A program made the position numbers and the translations under genes. From positions 28,812-92,811 of the forward strand of contig NZ_NPJH01000091.1 in assembly GCF_002251365.1 (NCBI RefSeq): a DNA stretch of 64,000 nt, given 5' to 3'. Each line of letters begins with the position of its first letter. The first letter of the stretch is position 1. Positions 60,192-64,000 of this stretch are shown one piece after another. The notes beneath the pieces are model-generated. The model saw only the letters and a list, made by a program, of their open reading frames with translations, was not told where the DNA came from and made no database searches. Origin of the DNA: Prevotella sp. P3-122. Lineage in GTDB: Bacteria; Bacteroidota; Bacteroidia; Bacteroidales; Bacteroidaceae.

Positions 60192-61209
60192 TTATATTCT
60201 GCAAACCGATTTGATGTTTATATCTTCCCCTGCAAAAACCAGAGAGAACAAGTTCGACAAACATTTAAGCACATACGCCACGGCGAAAATCATCAGATAC
60301 ACTATCGGTATGTTCAGTGGAAATATTCCATTCAGGGCATCCGTGAACACAGCATACTGCACTAAGTAAATCTCCAACGTCAATGACGACACCATATATA
60401 TAATATTACCTGCCACAGGTTTTTCAAAGACCTTCAGCAGTTTCTCGTTGCTGCAAATGGCAAATAGGTAGTATATCGACAACATTAGAGGCAACAGCGA
60501 AACCATTTGGAATTGACAATAAAAAGGTCCCAGCTTATATACCGCCATGCACGCATAGTACAACACAAGCGAGACTGCAAACAAGACCATAGGTCTTAAA
60601 ATCCCCCCCCTCACAGCCTTTCTGCAGGAAGCCGAACACCCGCTCCTTCTGTTCTTTCTTCAAGTCTACCGCCGTGATGGCACCCATTAGCATGAAGATG
60701 AAATAGTACACTCTCATAAATGACACCTGCGCATACATCACAGAACTGCTCATGTCAAGGATGAAGAAACTCGCCACGGTAATCAACGCCAACGAAACAT
60801 AAAACACAGCCTTCAGATGCTCCGCCAAAAACTCTCGGATAACATAGAATATGGCATAATACACCATGATGCATGGTATGAACCAATACCTTGGTGTTGT
60901 CAACAGGTCAGTGACATCCCACGCCCATCCAAACAACAAAGCTGACAGCAAAGCCCACATTATTATCGACGGATATATCCTGTTCACCCTTCTGCCGTAC
61001 CAGTTGGCAAAATTACTCTTACGTCCCAGGAACAACGTAAATCCAGAACAGAAGAAGAACAAAGCGTCGCCGATAGCACCACCAGTAACCAGACCATCAT
61101 ACTTCGGAAACAACACCTTCATGTGAGAATACGTGATAAGCAAGGCAGCCAGAAACTTAAACAGCACCACCGCCTTGTTCTTTCCTTCCAGATTGTAGAT
61201 ACATTTCAT
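60192..61209 (-). pseudogene. Acyltransferase-3 family membrane protein, frame-split at a G8 tract (possibly phase-variable)
   Basis: It starts MKCIYNLEGKNKAVVLFKFL at 61209 (ATGA overlap with the upstream gene). Helices and the acyltransferase start: KFLAALLITYSHMKVLFPKY, GDALFFFCSGFTLFLGRK and NWYGRRVNRIYPSIIMWALL. The frame ends 26 codons after a run of eight G (60610-60603, minus strand). A second frame continues the helices from GGILRPMVLFAVSLVLYYAC to AGEDINIKSVCRI. Seven G would join them as CEGGILRPM. Such enzymes O-acetylate surface glycans. A contingency locus or a sequencing error. Confidence 0.85.
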
Positions 61210-61766
61210 TTGTTTTCTTTGATTATTCTCTTCTTTAAAAACTTTGCCGGATTGCCACCAACGACAGTCCATGGTTCAACATTTTTATATACTGAAGCCG
61301 TGGCGCCTACCACGGCATTCTCACCAATCTCCACTCCCATGCCGATGAATGCACGGCTGCCAATCCACGCTCCACGGCGCAAGACAATAGGAGCCGTAAT
61401 GAGACCGCTGTCAGCTGTATTGGCATGGTCGATGTCATGTCCTGCCGTGCAGAGATACGAATACTGCGACACGATGGCATCATCCTCCAGAACCACCAAG
61501 TCCTGGTTATAACATATCACCTCAGGACCGAGACACGCTCTGTGTCCCAACCTCAACATCCAAGGTGCCCACACCTTCACCGATGCATACACATTAGCGT
61601 CCCATTCCACTTCTGCCCCGAACATCCGCAACAACAGCAGCCGCCACTTGCGGAACACGGGAGTGATGAAAGGACGGAAAAGCAAGGCAGACGTGAGATT
61701 CCAAACCACCCGCTTCAACTTAATACCCAAGGACACACGCCCTGGAGTATGACGTTCTAATTTCAT
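61206..61766 (-). CDS. WcaF-type hexapeptide acetyltransferase
   Basis: 186 residues from MKLERHTPGRVSLGIKLKRV; an upstream ATG would add 11 residues. WcaF-like start WNLTSALLFRPFITPVFRKW and hexapeptide repeats: GHRACLGPEVICYNQDLVVL, LCTAGHDIDHANTADSGLIT (active-site His), and GRA-type turns IGSRAFIGMGVEIGENAVVG. It O- or N-acetylates a sugar, probably in the polysaccharide repeat. It overlaps the acyltransferase by 4 bases. The broken copy at 57.4 kb is of the same family. Confidence 0.88.
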   Translation of the reverse strand: MKLERHTPGRVSLGIKLKRVVWNLTSALLFRPFITPVFRKWRLLLLRMFGAEVEWDANVYASVKVWAPWMLRLGHRACLGPEVICYNQDLVVLEDDAIVSQYSYLCTAGHDIDHANTADSGLITAPIVLRRGAWIGSRAFIGMGVEIGENAVVGATASVYKNVEPWTVVGGNPAKFLKKRIIKENK

Positions 61767-61825
61767 AACTGAAAATATTTTTCTGAACAAGAATAGCACG
61801 AATCACACTCTTAATCTCACACTCA

Positions 61826-62938
61826 TTACACATTCGTGAGATTCGGAATGAGAGTCTCATACACCTCCATCATTTCTTTTGCCATCACGCGGGCTGAATA
61901 CTTCTCCTCGATGAGCTTGCGTCCGTTGCGTCCCATCGCTTCGAGTTCTTCGTCCGACAATGCCAGGAACTTACGGAGCGTTTCTGTCAATGGCTGCGTA
62001 CCTATCACTATCCATGCTCCACTATTGCTATCGTTGAGGTCATTCCATGGAGTGCCAACAGTAGTGATTACAGGCGTGCCTGAAGCGAGACTCTCTGCTA
62101 TGGCAAGGCCGAAATTCTCAGAGTGAGTAGGCAACACGAAGAAGTCGGAAGTCTGGAACAACTCCCATTTCTTTTCACCATAAACACCACCTATCAGTTG
62201 AATTATATCTTGAAGCCCTTTATCCATAATCTGCTGCTTAAGAGAGGCAACATACTCAGCATCCCCTTCTCCTGCAACAAGAATCTTATATCCCTGCAAT
62301 TCATCACGAAGGATGTCGGCAGCTTCAATCAGATAATTGATGCCCTTCTTTACATGCACTCTTGACAAAAACAGCAACTGCTTGCTCTTCTTCCAGGAAG
62401 TTTTCATGGCGATACTCTCAGCATCAATACCGAGTTTAACGATCTTGATATTGGAGTTATAGCCCAGCTTCAAGAGATTCTGCTTTTCACTTTCTGCTGT
62501 AGCTTGCAGGCAATCAGCTTTTTTGATTGCAGACTTCTGGAACAGCAACAAGGCAGGTACTTTACGAGTCCAATAATGACGCTTGATAATCCAAGGTTCC
62601 AGCATACCATGAGGAGTGAGAACCACTTTGATGTTGCGCTTCTGTGCCATTTTTTGAACAAGAGAACAAGCTGGCATCCAGCAGCAGTTTACATGTACCA
62701 AGTCAGGCTTCAATACATCAAGGAGCTTGTTAACCTCAATTTTGAAACTACCTTTCAAAGGATTGTAACCAGACACATAATGTATCTTACAATTATCTAT
62801 AGGCAATGGATTATCAGAAGCATGAGTGATGATATGCACTTCAGCTAACTTCCCTAATTCCTTGCCAAGAACCTGCATATAGGTAGAAGTACCGCCCGCA
62901 ATGCGGTCGATACTCGGAATATAATGAATAATTTTCAT
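61826..62938 (-). CDS. Family 4 glycosyltransferase
   Basis: 370 residues from MKIIHYIPSIDRIAGGTSTY; an upstream frame adds only 4 residues. GT-B fold: PHGMLEPWIIKRHYWTRKVP, LLFLSRVHVKKGINYLIEAA, ILVAGEGDAEYVASLKQQIM, and the E-x7-E donor site HSENFGLAIAESLASGTPVI. It transfers a sugar with retention of configuration to a lipid-linked glycan on the cytoplasmic side. The next upstream gene is a hexapeptide acyltransferase. Confidence 0.93.
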   Translation of the reverse strand: MKIIHYIPSIDRIAGGTSTYMQVLGKELGKLAEVHIITHASDNPLPIDNCKIHYVSGYNPLKGSFKIEVNKLLDVLKPDLVHVNCCWMPACSLVQKMAQKRNIKVVLTPHGMLEPWIIKRHYWTRKVPALLLFQKSAIKKADCLQATAESEKQNLLKLGYNSNIKIVKLGIDAESIAMKTSWKKSKQLLFLSRVHVKKGINYLIEAADILRDELQGYKILVAGEGDAEYVASLKQQIMDKGLQDIIQLIGGVYGEKKWELFQTSDFFVLPTHSENFGLAIAESLASGTPVITTVGTPWNDLNDSNSGAWIVIGTQPLTETLRKFLALSDEELEAMGRNGRKLIEEKYSARVMAKEMMEVYETLIPNLTNV

Positions 62939-63038
62939 AGAAAAAAACAAGTGATGGCAATGAAAGTTTTCTTTCTATTTGCCTTTAGCCAAATATTTAT
63001 ATTCCTACTCTATAATGAGGAAGTACTTTATCCCTTAA

Positions 63039-63698
63039 TCAATAAACAAAACCTTCTTTTCTAAAAAAGTACTTTGCATCTTGAGGTATTACTTTCTTTG
63101 GTACAGCAGGCACTCCAGCATATAACATTCTCTCCTTGTTGTATGCTTTATTAAGGACAGCCCCAGCACCAAGTACAGAAAAAGATGGCAGTACAGCTCC
63201 TCCCAGCACCCGTACACCAGTTGATACAAAACAATAATCGCCAATTTCAATTGGATGACTATCCTGTCTCGACTCATAAATATCAATTGAATGAGTCAAG
63301 AATTGAGAATTATAACCAGCAATAGTTACATAATCACCTATATGAATATAGTTAGTACAATCAATATGGTGGTTCTTCGTAATGGCAGACTCCTTACCTA
63401 TAATCAATTCGCTCTTACGCTCCTTGTCATGGGAAAAGAATTTTGAGTCTGTTCCTGTCGGGAAACCTGTAATCCAATTACTTCTAACAATAGAGGAATT
63501 TTCACCTATTACTATTTTATCCAAATGTATCGCAACATTAAAATGTCCAATAGATGCCCCTGCTCCCATTTCAAGATATTTAGGATATATATAAGATAAG
63601 CCTATATGAGCAGTAGGGTGAATCTTATAACCAAACTTTCTTTTTAAGATTTTGCGACGTAGTGTCCAAGGGATAAAGAGTAATAAAAACTTTAGCAT
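63039..63698 (-). CDS. Left-handed beta-helix acyltransferase
   Basis: A 219-residue protein. Start MLKFLLLFIPWTLRRKILKR and hexapeptide coils: HPTAHIGLSYIYPKYLEMGA, VIGENSSIVRSNWITG, IGKESAITKNHHIDCTNYIH and CFVSTGVRVLGGAVLPSFSV with AGVPAVPKKVIPQ at the end. It belongs to the acetyltransferase group of polysaccharide loci; the acyl donor is usually acetyl-CoA. It is AT-rich compared with the genes before it. Its start lies 12 bases after the stop of the upstream gene. Confidence 0.88.
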   Translation of the reverse strand: MLKFLLLFIPWTLRRKILKRKFGYKIHPTAHIGLSYIYPKYLEMGAGASIGHFNVAIHLDKIVIGENSSIVRSNWITGFPTGTDSKFFSHDKERKSELIIGKESAITKNHHIDCTNYIHIGDYVTIAGYNSQFLTHSIDIYESRQDSHPIEIGDYCFVSTGVRVLGGAVLPSFSVLGAGAVLNKAYNKERMLYAGVPAVPKKVIPQDAKYFFRKEGFVY

Positions 63699-63710
63699 AT
63701 ATAGTATATT

Positions 63711-64000
63711 TTATTTTCCAACAAACAATTTTGAAAGGATTTTATTTTTATTGAGAACGTAATGTTCTAAAAGCCAGCAACAAAAAGAAATAATAAAAGC
63801 CAATGTGATTGTCAGCGAAATTGCAGACCAGCCATTATTACAATCTTCTACATATTTGCGTACTATTTGTAATAAAAAGAAATGAAACATATAAATTACG
63901 AGTGAAGACTTTCCCATTTCTGTAAAAGGTTTCAAATAAATAAAATTTATATTTGGATTTATCACAAAAAAACCATAGAGGCTATATATTGCAAGGCAAC
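63711..64000 (-). CDS. Acyltransferase-3 family membrane protein, C-terminal part (cut by window)
   Basis: The frame is open to base 64000 and continues outside (97 codons visible; CLAIYSLYGFFVINPNINF continues to the left). Typical C-terminal pair of helices: MGKSSLVIYMFHFFLLQIVR (with the family's YLxH-like His) and ISLTITLAFIISFCCWLLEH. Such proteins modify surface glycans with acyl groups. A GTG at 63965 could be mistaken for a start. AT-rich. Confidence 0.8.
   Translation of the reverse strand, partial: CLAIYSLYGFFVINPNINFIYLKPFTEMGKSSLVIYMFHFFLLQIVRKYVEDCNNGWSAISLTITLAFIISFCCWLLEHYVLNKNKILSKLFVGK

Overview
The window looks like a chromosome segment of a Bacteroidales bacterium, most likely Prevotellaceae. 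Four things point there: repeated promoters of the Bacteroidetes type (a TTTG-like -33 box and a TAnnTTTG -7 box, 19-21 bases apart), a type IX secretion gene (porQ), many TonB/ExbD components, and families largely confined to the phylum (DUF5056/DUF6249 with an ECF sigma factor, a smalltalk-like micropeptide). The genus is an inference.

Layout. 1-7.6 kb (minus strand): a TonB-dependent receptor behind a thiamine pyrophosphate riboswitch, then an ExbB-membrane protein-ExbD-ExbD operon, tRNA-Ser, a TatD nuclease, a polyprenyl synthase and TonB. This is a nearly complete outer-membrane uptake machine with its energy source. 7.6-12.3 kb: porQ-cmk, a small terminator-ended transcript, an array of 22-bp palindromes, a sugar MFS transporter and two convergent micro-genes too short for usual gene callers. 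12.5-33.8 kb: a secreted GH31 glycosidase, an AraC-type protein, an alpha-2-macroglobulin/DUF1573/IspH operon, an S9 peptidase, Lrp, MgtC, DHFR, an RNA methyltransferase, and an ECF sigma operon. 33.9-46.6 kb: a secreted GH128-like protein, an OPT transporter, TrmB, IlvE, XseAB, a MATE-kinase-phosphoesterase operon and RfbB.

From 46 kb the region becomes accessory and turns to surface polysaccharide. RfbB, an FdtA-like isomerase, a FemAB/GNAT-like transferase and a DegT aminotransferase look like steps to a dTDP-3-amino sugar, with purT between them. A decayed IS1595 transposase, a KilA-N gene, a large inverted repeat with a heptanucleotide core, a helicase and 0.8 kb of mosaic repeats form a plastic zone. 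The window ends in a glycan cluster (55.3-64 kb, minus strand) of glycosyltransferases, hexapeptide acetyltransferases and acyltransferases, interrupted by an oppositely oriented AAA ATPase.

The most unusual signals are four. (1) A helicase carries seven in-frame copies of a 39-bp unit that resembles the surrounding intergenic repeats, placed between helicase motifs Ia and II. (2) An acyltransferase is split exactly at a run of eight G, with seven G restoring the frame, which suggests phase variation. (3) A 32-bp-period triple repeat runs into an ATPase promoter. (4) Small genes at 11.7-12.1 kb and a transcript at 9.4-9.7 kb are marked by their own terminators or promoter.
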